Counted from the first letter of the stretch, positions 1 to 12,161 are shown. The stretch is 64,000 nucleotides of DNA from Antilocapra americana (GCA_007570785.1 ML664159.1:4807987-4871986); one strand, 5' to 3'. The notes: a model not told the origin generated them from the sequence alone. Program-made: numbers and translations.

Positions 1-114
1 TCTGAGCCCCTTACCCAAGCTTCATTGTGGTCACATTTGAAGATTTCGCTAGAGTTTAGAAAAAAATCTGATTTTTATGTCTGATCCTGTAGAGGTGAGA
101 GAGCCACAGATACA

Positions 115-116
<2 letters not shown>

Positions 117-160
<44 letters not shown>
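117..160. repeat. (GT)n microsatellite
   Basis: About 22 uninterrupted GT/TG units directly visible. A long pure dinucleotide array of this kind is probably length-polymorphic. The flanks (1-116 and 161-540) hold no feature I recognise. The open frame through the array (77-274) is a repeat artefact. Confidence 0.95.
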
Positions 161-163
<3 letters not shown>

Positions 164-860
164 CACCTGACAGTGGTTGGTTGTCTTAGGATAAGACAAT
201 ATGATTTATCAATATTAGTAAGTACTAATATTCAATTGCTATTTCAATATTACTTATATATATTGTGTGTATAGATAGATAATTTATAAAACAGAAAAAT
301 CCACCATGACAAAATAGTGGACAATTTAAATGTGAAGAAGAAAATGACAATTTAAAGGCAATATGGTCCCCTTTCAGTGGACTTTGCCAGGTGATGTGGA
401 GGGCAGGGACCTAGGTTCCCAGCCCCTCAGAGCCAGCCTGGCAGGCAGTTTGCAGAGAATCTAGATGTCCTTGCTGGATAAGGTCCCTTCCCTCTAATGT
501 AGGTAGAAAGAGAAAGCTGACTTCAGGTTGACACATGGCAGTTAAAAAATCTGTGGAGAAATTTTCTGTAAAACAAGAGTCACTATTCTGAGTTTTGAGT
601 TCATGTATGGGATTAGGGCTCTCTGACCCTTGAAGTTATATTCCAACTTTTTAGGTATTTGTATGTGTGCATATTTCTGGGGATAGGTTTGCATTTGTGT
701 ACATATTTCTGGGGATGGTTCTGTACTTTTTATCAGATTCTCAAAGTGAAGTGTGAATACTCCCAAACTGGTCAACCTACTATGTCCTAAACCTGTTAGG
801 ATTTTAGATCCTGAGGATGGTAGCTTGTATTGTTGTTCGGATCTTTTCGCTGCACCTCCC
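161..860. other. No feature recognised
   Basis: Single-copy looking, AT-leaning DNA. A short local duplication is visible near 665-720, where 'atatttctgggga' occurs twice. Neither overlapping open frame (542-877 minus, 753-1043 plus) shows a domain. Confidence 0.5.
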
Positions 861-861
861 T

Positions 862-1185
862 GTTGGCCCTTTCCCACAGAAGGTTTAGGGTCCCTCTACA
901 TTGATGTTGGAATTGGTCGTGTGACTGACTTTAGCCAATGGAATGCGAGTGGAATTGATACACGCCACCGTTACTCTCTCAACTCTGCCACGAAACTGAC
1001 ATGTCCTTGCGAGGGGCTGTGCATACTGCCTGGCTGGGGGTGAAGATGCCAGAGCTGAAGCTGACTCTTGACCATATTACACAAGGGGAGAAATAGACCA
1101 TATTGTTTTAAGTCATTGAGATTTGGGTTTTTGTTTTTCCTACTGGTAGCATTACTTAACCTGAGCTGACTGATCCAACAAGTGG
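862..1185 (+). mobile_element. MaLR (MLT1-like) solo LTR fragment
   Basis: The stretch reading as 'ggccctttcccacag', then 'gtgactgactttagccaatgg', then 'gtcattgagatttgggttt' and the end 'gagctgactgatcc' follows the order of an MLT1-family LTR in sense orientation as I remember it. It is diverged and no internal retroviral sequence follows. An old mammalian LTR relic is the best reading; the subfamily is uncertain. Confidence 0.55.
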
Positions 1186-2214
1186 CAGCCTGAATTACAT
1201 TCAGAATCCAACAGGGCACGCTGGAGAGCCCTAATTTAGTGAGCTTCCTGTGGTTTGGCACATTTAGAAGAGACACATTTTCCTATAGATTCTGTATGGT
1301 CCTTCAGGGTTTCGCCATGGAGTCAGAAATAAGACCTCAGCCCTGTGGTTAGTCTACTAAGAGCTAGAGAGTTCATTTTGTTGAACCAGAATCCTTTCCC
1401 TCTGGAGCAGGAGAGCCACTCTGGGCCTGTTTCTTCTTTCTGACCCACAACTAGTGTGTGCAGGAAAGAATTACTGATGGTGAGGTGTGTCTGAGGTCAG
1501 GAAGAGCTCTCTGAAGCATAACGCAAGCCACCTAACATGCTAGGTATGAACATGTTGAAAGATTATGGGGTGCATATCATTTGTGGTGCAAAGTACAGTA
1601 CAGATTCATTTTCTAAAATGCTCCCGTACTCCAGGCATGACAAGGATGAAGAATAGGTGTTACCACAGTAGAGCACAGAGAAAGGCCACCCATGAAAGAA
1701 AACAGATTTCAGAGGTGACTCATAAACAAAGTACTACCTTCGAGAAAATAAAGAAGCCATCCATTACCCACACAAAGGGCATCATAATAAGGACAAACGC
1801 TTCATCACCTTATATTTGACAGCTAGCGGTCAGAGCTTCCACAAAGGAAACACTGCAGAACCTTGTACTTGAGTCAGAAGGGGCTGCGTTCGAATCAAAG
1901 AGCTGTTCTGTCTTTGGAGAGATTCGTTTTATTCCATACCCTAGATTCTTAACTATTGCTCCCATTTAACAGTTTCAGTTTTTAATAATCTTATTGTTTA
2001 AGAAACATTCTGTACTGATTATCCCTATTGACATAAAATGGGGAAAGTTGATGGGCAGCTCATAAAAGATCAGCCCTGAAGCTTTTTACTCAGTGGAAAA
2101 TGATCTAGGAAATTATCACTACAGTTACTAATACCCCAGGTGGAATAATAATTTCTTCCTAATCTAGTACATCTAAAAAATATTCAACTTCTTTTCATCA
2201 CAGATTATAGACTT
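1186..2214. other. No feature recognised
   Basis: About 1 kb without a recognisable repeat or gene. The 84-codon frame at 1565-1819 has no domain and no splice or promoter context that I can see. Confidence 0.45.
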
Positions 2215-2224
2215 CATTTCCTTT

Positions 2225-2540
2225 CCTTCTCATTCATTCATTCATTTATTGCCTACTCTTTGCTGGGACTGTTCTTGGAACTGGAGCTCAGCAACACTCT
2301 GCCCACAAGGTGGCTACATTCTAGTGGGAGAAGACAGAAATTAAGTACCAACAGCAAAAACAAAGCACTACATGGTATGTCAGGTGGAGATAAATACTCT
2401 GAAAATAATAGAGCAGAATAAGAGGAGATAGAAAATTAGGGGCACAGGATGTTACTTTATACAGGATGGTCAGAGCAGTTCTCATTGGTTGAGGGCATTT
2501 GAAAGTCCTGAGTGAAGTGAAGGACTCGTCTTGTACATGT
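2225..2540 (-). mobile_element. L2 LINE 3' end, antisense
   Basis: The segment starts with 'cattcattcatttattgcc', passes through 'gtggctacattctagtggg', and continues into the interior around 2460-2530. This is the antisense order of the L2 3' end: the AATAAAT tail complement, then the 'gagctta..tctagtggg' block, then further upstream sequence. It is old and diverged. Confidence 0.6.
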
Positions 2541-3237
2541 CTGTTGGGAGAGTAGGAAGTTGGATTTATGTCTCATTTTACTCAGCTCTCTTTCTGAGGA
2601 GTGGTATGTAAATTGAGTTTGATTTTTAAGTATATTATGGAAACTTCTTATAACTTTTTTCCTCCTGAGTGAATGTCTCTCTAGAATGAAGATCCCATTG
2701 GTAAAATGAGCAATTATGCCACAAAATTATTTGCATCATGAATACGAATTTCCACACTGAATTCATTTTGAGTTGGTTACACATGTTTATGGTAAGATGT
2801 TATAGATGCACGATGGACAAGAACAGTTTGAGTTAAAAATCTTGGATGTAGTTTTTTAAAAAGATACATCATTTTTAAAACTGTATAAGAGTAAGCAAGT
2901 CAACAGTGCTACATGGCTGAGACTCATATTACCTCTTTGAATTAATAATCAGAACGCTTTATTATTAGCATATGCAAATCACAGAAACACTTTCAAAATA
3001 TCTGGCAGCCCTTAGAAATGATTTCTGTTGTTGGGTGAGCATTCTTTTTATACTTTTATGTACTCTGAGGATGTCCTGGAAATAAACATTTTTCCAAATG
3101 AATGAAGATGTAACTCAGGCCTCAGGAAGATTATCACAATTTCCAAATAAATGTGTTTAAACCTGAAAGTTTATGCTCTGCCTTTTAGTTTCACCCTTCA
3201 TGGATTCAGAGATTGTTTTGGAAAAAAAAAAAAACCT
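2541..3237. other. No feature recognised
   Basis: AT-rich single-copy looking DNA up to the target-site duplication of the next SINE. An A-run at 3223-3234 abuts that site. Confidence 0.4.
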
Positions 3238-3457
3238 GTTAAGAATATAGTGAAAATCACTCAGTCGTGTCTGACTCTTTGCAAGCCCATGGACTATACA
3301 GTCCGTAGAATTCTCCAGGCCAGAATACTGGACTGGGTAGCCTTTCCGTTTTCCAGAGCATCTTCCCCACCCAGGGATCAAACCCAGGTCTCCCACATCG
3401 CAAGCGGATTCTTTATCAGCTGAGCTACCAAGGGAAGCCCGTTAAGAATATAGTGAA
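3238..3457 (-). mobile_element. Bov-tA SINE with 17-bp target-site duplication
   Basis: A complete SINE body (3255-3440) lies between exact 17-bp direct repeats beginning 'gttaagaatatag' at 3238-3254 and 3441-3457. The tRNA-Glu-like head is on the right, read on the minus strand ('gggcttcccttggtagctc'), with the B-box-like 'gggtttgatccct' complement near 3375-3390. The Bov-A body holds the 'cagtcgtgtctgactcttt' complement motif. The intact TSD marks a clean LINE-mediated insertion, probably mobilised by BovB. Confidence 0.95.
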
Positions 3458-4380
3458 TTATAAAATTTTGTCATCAACTCATTTTATGTATAATAAACTT
3501 TGACTTTATAACAAAAATTGCATGATGTGGTGGTTGTGGTTCAAACCTTGGGGAGTGTAAGCTTTGAGTGCCTTTGCTATTTTAGAACATTTAGGTCGTT
3601 GTTAATTTGCAGAAGAGTACAACCGGTGTGAAGGTGAGCAATCAATGTAAGAAATCCTGTTCTTTACCTCTTTCATTCCCTGCAACCTTCCCTTTACCTC
3701 CTTTTAGTTGGTATAGTGAGCGTCAGATGCTAAAGAAGTTGAATCGATCCATCCTTTCAGCATTTATGACCAGTGTCAGGATTGGGCATTTCTGGGGAAG
3801 TACTGTATGATACAGTTCATTTCTCTCCTTACCTACCACAGAAGAGTACTCCAAATCATCCAGATTGTTACTTCTGTCTGTGACAAGTTTACCTTTTATA
3901 ACCATCTTTCTTAGGGTTACCTGAGAGGATGTTTTTGCATGTATTTTTTCTGTTGAGTTAAATAACCCAGCTGTTACTTTTAATATGTAAAACATTTGTC
4001 TCTTCATGGCAGAATGGTATTTTATAAGCAAAGCACTTCATCTTTAATTTACAGGTGTATCAGACCAAGCTCTTTGTCTTCAGAAATGCTCCAACTTGGC
4101 TTCTTTCTCTTTTCTAAGAAATCCGTTTTCTATTTTCTCTTTGTCCCCCAAAGAGCTTATTTGTTCATATCTAGACCTTGAAATAGAGCTTGGCAGTATT
4201 ATAAAATCAATGGATCCTCTTTAGAGCATCAAACCCAATCCAAGTGGTTGAGATTGAGGGGTCAAGCTTTTTTCCCGATTCCGGACAACTAACTGGCTGT
4301 CTGTGCTCCCTCTCTTCAACCTTCTGGATGCTTGTTTTTGAAATGAGTTTTCTTCTTGCACTGCTGACTTCTCTACCTGC
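3458..4380. other. No feature recognised
   Basis: About 0.9 kb of AT-rich DNA without a repeat I recognise. The short frames here (3607-3810, 3996-4181 plus; 3723-4031 minus) overlap on opposite strands and show no family signature. Confidence 0.4.
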
Positions 4381-5085
4381 TGTGTTAGTTTCCTACAGCT
4401 GCTGTAACAAATTATTATAAATTGGGCAGCAGGAATTTATTTTCTCGCAATTCTGAAAGTTAGAAGTCTGAAATCACAGTGCCATCAGAGCCGTGCTCTT
4501 TGACAAAGCCCTAGGGAAGAATCTTTTCTCGATGCTCCTAGCTTCTGATGTGTTTTTCTACAACCCTTGGGTTCCTTGTGCTGTAGATGCGTTGCTCCCA
4601 CTTCTGCCTGTTATCACTTGACATTCTCCCTGTGTATCTCTGTTTTCACAATGTATTCTTTTCTCTATGTGTGCATGCTCAGTCACTCAATCATGTCTGA
4701 CTCTTTGAGGCCCTTTGAACTGTAGCCCACCAGAGGTTACAATCCCTCTGTTTATGGGATTTTTTAGGCAAGGATATTGGAGTGGGTTACAATTTCCTCC
4801 TTCAGGGGATCTTCCTGACCCAGGGATCAAACCTGCATCTCCTGCATTGCAGGTGAATTCTTTACTGCTGAACCATCAGGAGAAGCCCTCTTTTCTTTGC
4901 ATCTCTGTCCAAATTAAATAAAAGTCATTGGGTGAGGGCCCACCTAATCCAATAGGACCTCCTATTAACTTGATTATGTCTAAAAAGACCCTGTTTAAAC
5001 AGGGGTCCATTCTGAGGCTCTGGATGGACATGCCTTTGTGGGGAACACTATTTAACATGTCCAGAACTATTAGGCCCAGAGCATA
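4381..5085 (-). mobile_element. Ancient LTR (MaLR/ERVL-like), antisense, split by a SINE
   Basis: The left part (4381-4665) opens 'tgtgttagtttcctacagc', passes 'caggaatttattttctcgc' and 'ctgaaatcacagtgccatc', and reaches the SINE. The right part (4888-5085) resumes with 'gagggcccacctaatccaa' and 'ttgattatgtct', then 'aaaaagaccctgtttaaac'. That order is the antisense of a widespread mammalian LTR (MLT1/MST type, from memory). A related copy lies at 49322-49740. Confidence 0.55.
4668..4887 (-). mobile_element. Bov-tA SINE
   Basis: The Bov-A body is at the left ('ctcagtcactcaatcatgt') and the tRNA-like head at the right ('ggcttctcctgatggttc' on the minus strand). The candidate TSD is imperfect: 'tcttttctctatgt' before versus 'tcttttctttgcat' after. 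It interrupts the LTR at 4381-5085, so it is younger than that LTR. Confidence 0.88.
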
Positions 5086-5792
5086 TTCATGGCCAAATAT
5101 AGTCAGTTCTAGTCTAAGATTTTTCTTTTGGTAAATGTTTCAAATATATAGTGTATTTGTCTTCTTCTGTAAAGTTTTTGTTGAGATTTAATGGATATGC
5201 AGAAAAGTTCATACATTTTAAGTGAATAAATTTTTACAGAATGAAATACAGCTATGTTACTACCATCAGGTCAAGAAATAGAGCATTACCAGCAACCCGG
5301 AAGCCTCCATCATTTCCCAGTCACTGTTACCCCAGAATGACCTCTACTATGACTTCTGTCATCAGCATGGGTGAGTTTTCCTTGTTTTCAAGCTTGGTAT
5401 GTTGTGTATTTTTTTTGTGTCTGGCTTTTTGGTCCAGTGTTATGACTGGGAATTTCATCCATGTTGTAGTATGTGATTATAGCTTGTTCATTCTCTTTGC
5501 TACATAATATTCAGTCCAGTGAAAATGCAGCAGCTATTTCCCCATGCTATTGCTCATAGATATTTGAATTACTTATAGTTTAAAAAAATTACAAATAATA
5601 CTTTGTGAATATTTTGGGGCATGTCTTTGGATGCACGTACATATGTGTCTGTGTTAGATACGAAGTCAGGATATGAATTCTTGTCAGGTACATGTAATTC
5701 AAAAATCTCTGAGACTGTGGTGTTTTTCTGTTAATGGTGGCTTTTGATTGAATATAATTTCTAAATTTTAATCAACTGATGCTGAATCTGAT

Positions 5793-6395
5793 TTCCTTTA
5801 GGACTGACTGGTTTGATCTCCCTGCTGTCCAAGAGATTCACAAGAGTCTTCTCTAGCACCACAGTTCAAAGGCATCAGTTCTTTAGTGCTCAAGGCTTTT
5901 TTATTGTCCAGCTCTCACATCCATACATGACTACCGGAAAAACCATAACTTTAACTATTTGGACCTTCGTTGACAAAGTAATGTCTCTGCTTTTAAATAT
6001 GCTGCCTAGGGTGGTCATAGCTTTTCTTCCAAGGAGCAGGAGTCTTTTAACTTCATGGCTGCAGTCACCATTCCCAGTGATTTTGGAACCCAAGAAAATG
6101 ATGTCTGTCACTGTTTCCATTGTTTCCCTATTTATCTGCTATGAAGTGATGGGACCAGATGCCATGATCTTAGTTGTGTGAATGTTGAGTTTTAAGCCAG
6201 CTTTTTCACTCTTCTCTTTCGTTTTCATCAAGAGGCTCTTTAGTTCCTTTTCACTTTCTGCCGTAGGGTGGTGTCGTCTGCATATCTGAGGTTATTGATA
6301 TTTCGCCTGGCAATCTTGATTCCAGCTTGTGCTTCATCCTCCCTGGCATTTTGCATGATTTTTTTCCCATATGGAACATAATTGATCTGGATTCA
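5793..6395 (-). mobile_element. BovB LINE internal/3' fragment, antisense
   Basis: The sequence is directly alignable to the opposite strand of the BovB at 11360-11880 in this window: 'gactactgg'-type TAC-GTC motif, 'gcatggctgcagtcaccat'-type block, 'gaagtgatgggaccagatg', 'gatgccatgatcttag' and 'tctgcatatctgaggttatt'. It lacks the BovB 3' terminus. The minus-strand translation 5890-6120 keeps the BovB C-terminal words IFLGSKIT and YGCESWT. It lies inside an older antisense L1. Confidence 0.9.
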
Positions 6396-6774
6396 TTTAT
6401 TGAAAGGATCATGTTTTCTCAGTTTTATTGAAAAGAAAGTGATTGTATATGTGTGGGTCAGTTCCTGGGCTTTCTAGTCTGTTCTCTTTAACCTTGTGCC
6501 AATACTATTTTGTTTTTAATTACTATAGCTTTATAAGAAATCTGGATATCTAGTAGTTTAAAATCTCCAAGTTTACTATTTTTAAAAAAAATTTTAGCTA
6601 TACTTGGCTTTTTACATTTTAATAAAATTTTTTGAATCAGCTTGTGAATTTCCAAAAAAAATGCCTATTAGGAGTTTAATTTGGAGTTAATGAGTATACA
6701 GATTAATTTGAAGATAATTGACATTTTTATAATTCTGATTCTTCTAATCATTGGAAATGGTGTGTTTCTCTAAT

Positions 6775-6965
6775 TCAGAGGTTAGCAGCCTTTTCCTGTG
6801 AAGCATCAGATAAGAAATCCTTTAGGCTTTCTAGACAACATGCAGTCTCTGTCACATATTCTTATTCTCTTTCCTTTTAGGTTTACAACCTTTTAAAAAT
6901 GGAAGAGCTCTTAGTTTATGTGCAGTACAAAAGCAGTTTGATGTTTGTAGTTTGCCACTCCTTGC
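6775..6965 (+). mobile_element. hAT-Charlie-like DNA transposon fragment
   Basis: 'ggttagcagccttttcctg', 'agataagaaatcctttaggc' and 'gtagtttgccactcct' follow, in diverged form, the pattern 'ggcaaactttttctgtaaag ... ttttaggctttg ... agtttgcc' of a non-autonomous mammalian hAT element. A better preserved relative is at 48015-48230. It sits within antisense L1 sequence. Confidence 0.5.
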
Positions 6966-7979
6966 TTTGTTAATTTAGATTTTGTTTAAAATATCTTAAT
7001 AATGCTTTATACTTTTCGGTGCAGAGTCCTTGCTTGTCTTTCATTATATTTAGTCTTGGCTATTTGTGATTTTTTAACACTACTTTAAGGAGTATTTTCT
7101 TAAAAATCATTTTTCCAATGTTTGTTTCTTGTATATAGAAGTAAAATTGATTTTTGTATATTTATTTTTTCTAGTGATCTTGGTAAATATATTAATTATA
7201 ATAGTTTATCTGAGGTTCTTTTGGAGTTTCTACACATAAATAATGTCATGTGCTAACTATAGATTTCTGTATTTTGATTTCCAAGCTTTAAGGCATTTAT
7301 CTATTTTCTTATCTTAGTGTATAAGCTAGAATTTCTAGTACAGGTTGAGTATAAGTGATGACTGTGAACATCTTAATTTTTTCAAGAAGGCAGTTGTATT
7401 ATGTGGTTAATTATGGTATTAGCTATGGGACTTTTGTGGATACTTTTACCAGCTCAAACATAATTCCTTCTATTTCTAGTTTGCTAAGAGTTATTTTAAA
7501 ATTGTTAATAAGCATTGAATTCTGTCAAGTACTTATGTATATATTAAGATGATTATATAATTTTTCTCCCTATAATGTGATATATTATAATTTTCAAGTT
7601 ATATTTTGCTTTCAAAAATTAAACTAACCTTCCATTCCTAGGATAGACTCTATTTGATTATTGTATATTATATTTAAACATCTATATCGTTACTTTGTTT
7701 ATTTTCATGGCAGATTGGTGAGTAGTTTTCCCTCTTTTGAAATGTTTTTATGTTGCTTTGATGTGTAGCCTCTTTTCTGTTCTCTTTTTGTATTTTCTGA
7801 GGCAGTTTGTAAAGTGAGTGAAGCTATCTTGGTCTCTCAAATCCAGCCAGGTTGCCAGTTGAGTACTGGTAATTGACTGCAGTCAGTGTTATGTAGAGTA
7901 GCATAGTCTGAGCTTTGCCTGAATTCATGACTCAGAAAAACATGAAATAAAATTATACGGTTATTGTTTTAATTTACTA

Positions 7980-9450
7980 AATTTTAAGGCACTGGGTGTA
8001 TGGAAGAATCTCATTGTAGTTTTAACTTGCATTTTAAAAATAGAATAATGGTTTGAGAAACTTTTCATGTACTTCTCTGCCAGTCATACATCTTCCTTGG
8101 TGAAATGTCTCTTCAAATCTTTGGCTCACTGATTTCATTGGATCTTTCACTATTACTGAGTTTTGAGAGTTCTTTATATATTTTGGGTGCAAGTTTTTTA
8201 TCAGATAGGTGTTTTGCAAATATTTTTCTCCTAGACTATTATTTGCCTCTTAATTTCGTTAACAGTATTTTACAAAGATCTAAAGTTCTTAATTTTGGTG
8301 AAGTAGAATTAATGAATTTTTTCTCATTTTTTTTTCTGTGCCTTATTTAAGACATCTTTGCCTAACCAATGGTCACATTTTCTTTTTTCTTCTGTATATT
8401 TTATAGTTTTATTTTTAAAGTTGTTGTGATCCAATTTGAGTTTTGATTTTTGTTTTTGATGTAAGACAAGATTTGAGGTTTATATCTTTGCATTTGTATA
8501 ACCAGTTGTTCTAGTACCACTTATTGAAAACTGTCTTCTCTCCTTTGAATTACTGTGGAGAATGAATTAACCATGTATGTCTGTACTATTCCTGGACTTT
8601 CTACTCTGTTCCATTGATATGTATGTCAGTCCTTACACTGATATCCACAGTGTCCAAATAACTGTAGTCTTATGATAAGCTTTGCAATCAGGCTATGTGT
8701 ATCCTTCAACTTTGTCTTTCTGTTTCAAAATTGTTTTGTAACAATAAAAATAAATTGAGTATGCCTTCTGTTTCATGAAAATTTTATAATCAATTTGTGA
8801 AATAAATATCCTGCTGGTATTTTGATATGGATTGTATTGAACCCATAGATCAATTGGGAAAGATTTGATATTGTAAAAATATTGAGTCTTCTGATCTGTG
8901 AACATGGCATCTTTGTTTATTAAAGGCATAGTTGATTCTCTCAGCAGTGTTTTTTAGTTTTCAGTATACAGATCATGCACATATTTTATTAAATATGTTT
9001 CTTAAGTAGTTCATGTTTCTTAATGCTATTGTAAATTCTTTTAAAATTATAATTTTCTATTTTTAATTGAAGTGTAGTTGATGTACAACATTATATGTTA
9101 TAGGTTATTATAGTGATTTCTAATTTTAAAAAGTTTACTTCATTTATAGTTATAAAACTGTAATTTTGGCTGTATTCCCTGTGTTTTACAGTATATATTT
9201 ATAGTTTATTTTATATATAATAGTTTGTACCTCTTATTTCCCCACCTTGATATAGCTCTTCCCCCATTCCCTTTCCTTACTGGTAACCACTGGTTTGTTC
9301 TCTATACCTGTGATTCTGTTTCTTTTTTGTTATATTCACTAGTTTGTTGTATTTTTTTAGATTCCACATATAAGTGATATCGTTCAGTGCTTGTCTTTTT
9401 CTGTCTTACATATTTCACTTAACATAATAGCCTCCCTCCAAATTACAATT
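7980..9450 (-). mobile_element. Ancient L1 (L1M-type), antisense
   Basis: Antisense ORF2 landmarks run left to right. 'ctttggctcactgattt', 'gtgcaagttttttatcaga' and 'tttgcctaaccaatggtca' are followed by 'accacttattgaaaactgtc', 'actctgttccattgatatg' and 'tgtattgaacccatagatc'. From about 9055 an antisense L1 3' end follows: 'gaagtgtagttgatgtacaa', 'gtaaccactggtttgttctc' and 'agattccacatataagtgat'. That order (ORF2 before the 3' end) suggests two L1 fragments rather than one. All coding capacity is lost. Confidence 0.65.
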
Positions 9451-9908
9451 TTAAGTTGTTCATTGAGAGTATATAGAATGTTTGACTTATACTGACCTTG
9501 AATTATGTTACACTACTAAGCTCCCTTAATAATCCTAACAAGATTTTTTATGGATTACTTAGAATTTTTCACATGATTTTTCCTTTCAACAGTCACAAGT
9601 ATTTTTAAGAACTTAAAGGATACAAATGGTCTCTGTGCCCAGACACTTACCATTTTTGTTGCTCTTTCATTCTTTAAGTCCTTTGTTTTCCTTTGGTATT
9701 ATTATTTTTTCATTCTGAAGAAATTTCTTAAGCATTTTTTTTTAATCAGGTGTGCTGGTAACAAATTATCTTTGTTTTCCTTCACCTTAGAATGATTTTA
9801 TTTTTCCTTTATTCCTAAAAGATATTTCTGGTAGAATTTTAGGTTAAAAATTATATTCTTTTAGTTCCTGAAAGATGTCTTTCTATTCCCTTCTAGCTTT
9901 CATGGCTT

Positions 9909-12161
9909 CTGATGAAAAAACACCGAATCAGATTGATTATATTCTTATATTGATTATATTCTTTGCAGCCAAAGTTGGAGAAGCTCTATACAGTCAGCAA
10001 AAACAAGACCAGGAGCTGACTGTGGCTCAGATCATGAACTCCTTATTGCCAAATTCAGACTTAAATTAAAGAAAGGGGAAAACCACTAAACCATTCAGGT
10101 ATGACCTAAATCAAATCCCTTATGATTATAATAGTAAAAGTGAGAAATAGACTTAAGGGACTAGATCTGACAGACAGAGTGCCTGATGAACTATGGACAG
10201 AGGTTCGTGACATTGTACAGGAGACAGGGATCAAGACCATACTCAGGAAAAAGAAATGCAAAAAAAAAAAAAAAAAAAAAGGCTGTCTGAGGAGGCCTTA
10301 AAAATAGCTGTGAAAAGAAAAGAAGCAAAAAGCAAAGGAGAAAGGAAAGATATACCCATTTGAATGCAGAGTTCCAGAGAATAGCAAAGAGAGAGAAGCT
10401 TTCCTCAGTGATCAATGCAAATAAATATGGGAAAACAATAGAATGGGAAAGACTAGAGGTCTCTTCAAGAAAATTAGAGATACCAAAGGAACATTTATTT
10501 CATGCAACGATGGGCTCAATAAAGGAAAGAAATGGTATGGACCTAACAGAAGCAGAAGATATTAAGAAGAGGTGGCAAGAATACACAGAAGAACTGTACA
10601 AACAAGATCTTCATGACCCAGATAATCCCGATGGTATGATCACTCACCTAGAGCCAGACATCCTGAAACGTGAAGTCAAGTGGGCCTTAGGAAGCATCAC
10701 TACAAACAAAGCTAGTGGAGGTGATGGAATTCCAGTTGAGCTATTTCAAATCCTGAAAGATGATGCTGTGAAAGTGCTGCACTCATTATGCCAGCAAATT
10801 TGGAACACTCAGCAATGGCCACAGGACTGGAAAAGGTCAGTTTTCATTCTAATCCCAAAGAAAGGCAATGCCAAAGAATGCTCGAATTACCACACGATTG
10901 CACTGACCTCACACACTAGTAAAGTAATGCTCAAAATTCTCCAAGCCAGGCTTCAGCAATACATGAACCATGAACTTCCAGATGTTCAAGCTGGATTTAG
11001 ACAAGGCAGAGGAACCAGAGATCAAATTGCCAACATCTGTTAGATCATTGAAAAAGCAAGAGAGTTTCAGAAAAACATCTATTTCTGCTTTATCGACTAT
11101 GCCAAAGCCTTTAACTGTGTGGATCACAATAAACTGTGGAAAATTCTAAAAGAAATGGGAATACTGGACCACCTGACCTGCCTCTTGAAAAACCTGTATG
11201 CAGATCAGGAAGCAACAGTTAGAACTGGACATGGAACAACAGACTGGTTCCAAATAGAAAAAGGAGTACGTCAAGGCTGTATATTGTCACCCTGATTATT
11301 TAACTTGCATGAAGTGTGCATCATGCAAAATGCCAGGCTGGATGAAGCACGAGCTGGAATCAAGATTGCTGGGAGAAATATCAATAGCTTCAGATAGGCA
11401 GATGACACCACCCTTATGGCAGAAAGTGAAGAACTAAAGAGCCTCTTGATGAAAGTGAAAGAGGAGAGTGAAAAAGTTGACTTAAAGCTCAACATTCAGA
11501 AAACTAAAATCATGGCATCTGGTCCCATCACTTCATGGCAGATAGATAGGGAAACAGTGAGAAACTTAATTTTTTTGGGTTCCAAAATCACTGCAGGTGG
11601 TGATTGCAGCCATGAAATTACCAAGCCTACTCCTTGGAAGGAAAGTTATGACCAACCTAGACAGCATATTAAAAAGTAGAGTCATTACTTTGTGCCAGCA
11701 AAGGTCTGTCTAGTGAAGGATATGGTTTTTCCAGTAGTCAGGTATGGATGTGAGAGTAGGACAGTGAAGAAAGCTGGGCGCCGAATTATTGATGCTTTTG
11801 AAGTGTGGTGTTGGAGAAGACTCTTGAGAATCCCCTGGACTGCAAGGAAATCCAACCAGTCCATCCTAAAGGAGATCAGTCCTGGGTGTTCTTTGGAAAG
11901 ACTGATGCTGAAGCTGAAACTCCAATACTTTGGCCACCTGATGCAGAGTTAACTCGTTTGAAAAGACCCTGATGTTGGGAAAGATTGAGGGCAGGAGGAG
12001 AAGGGGACGATAGAGGATGAGATGGTTGGATGGCATCACCGACTGAATGGACATAAGTTTGGGTGGGCTCCCGGAGTTGGTGTTGGACAGGAAAGCCTGG
12101 CGTGCAGCTCATGGGGTCACAGAGTTGGACACAACTGAACTGAACTGAACTGATGAAAAAA
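9909..12161 (+). mobile_element. 5'-truncated BovB (RTE) LINE with TSD
   Basis: The body is about 2.23 kb (9921-12149). It begins between the endonuclease and reverse-transcriptase regions and ends in the diagnostic BovB tail of GAACT/TGAACT repeats (12134-12150). The flanks 'ctgatgaaaaaa' at 9909-9920 and 12150-12161 form a 12-bp TSD, although its first bases overlap the tail repeats. Family consensus length is about 3.2 kb (from memory), so about 1 kb at the 5' side is missing. Oddities are a 15-bp tandem copy ('attgattatattctt' at 9932 and 9949) and a pure A run at about 10261-10280 inside the coding region. It inserted into older antisense L1-like sequence. Confidence 0.95.
10084..12130 (+). 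pseudogene. BovB reverse-transcriptase ORF remnant (dead)
   Basis: RTE-clade LINE proteins carry an APE endonuclease and a reverse transcriptase (RT) that copies LINE RNA at nicked chromosomal DNA, and are thought to mobilise Bov-type SINEs. Here the endonuclease part is absent. The frame opening at 10360 gives 227 residues of RT: the KKGNAKECSNY block near residues 167-177 and QAGFRQGRGTRDQ near 210-222. The same frame continues to 11952 but is broken by stops at 11041 (TAG), 11293 (TGA), 11395 (TAG), 11677 (TAG) and 11950 (TAA). The stop at 11395 replaces the tyrosine of the catalytic YADD box, leaving ADDTT. Motif A is recognisable as FIDYAKAF, followed by N instead of the usual D. The C-terminal region (11692-11952) keeps YGCES, the W-C-W-R-R-L-L block and YFGHLM. 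It cannot encode an active enzyme. Confidence 0.93.

Larger units (their letters stand above)
5150..7830 (-). mobile_element. Ancient L1 (L1M-type), antisense, interrupted
   Basis: The run reads as antisense L1 3' half. It starts near 5155 with 'gttgagatttaatggatat', passes the 'gaatttcatccatgttgtag' and 'tgctcatagatatttgaa' landmarks of the ORF2 end, and continues from about 6400 with 'accttgtgccaatactattt', 'ttactatagctttataaga' and 'tgaatcagcttgtgaattt', which are antisense ORF2. Interruptions are BovB (5793-6395) and an hAT-like fragment (6775-6965). No frame survives. Confidence 0.7.

Noticed and set aside
117..160. Regular repeats as a CRISPR-like array
   Set aside because: Pure GT dinucleotide microsatellite in animal DNA, with no spacers.
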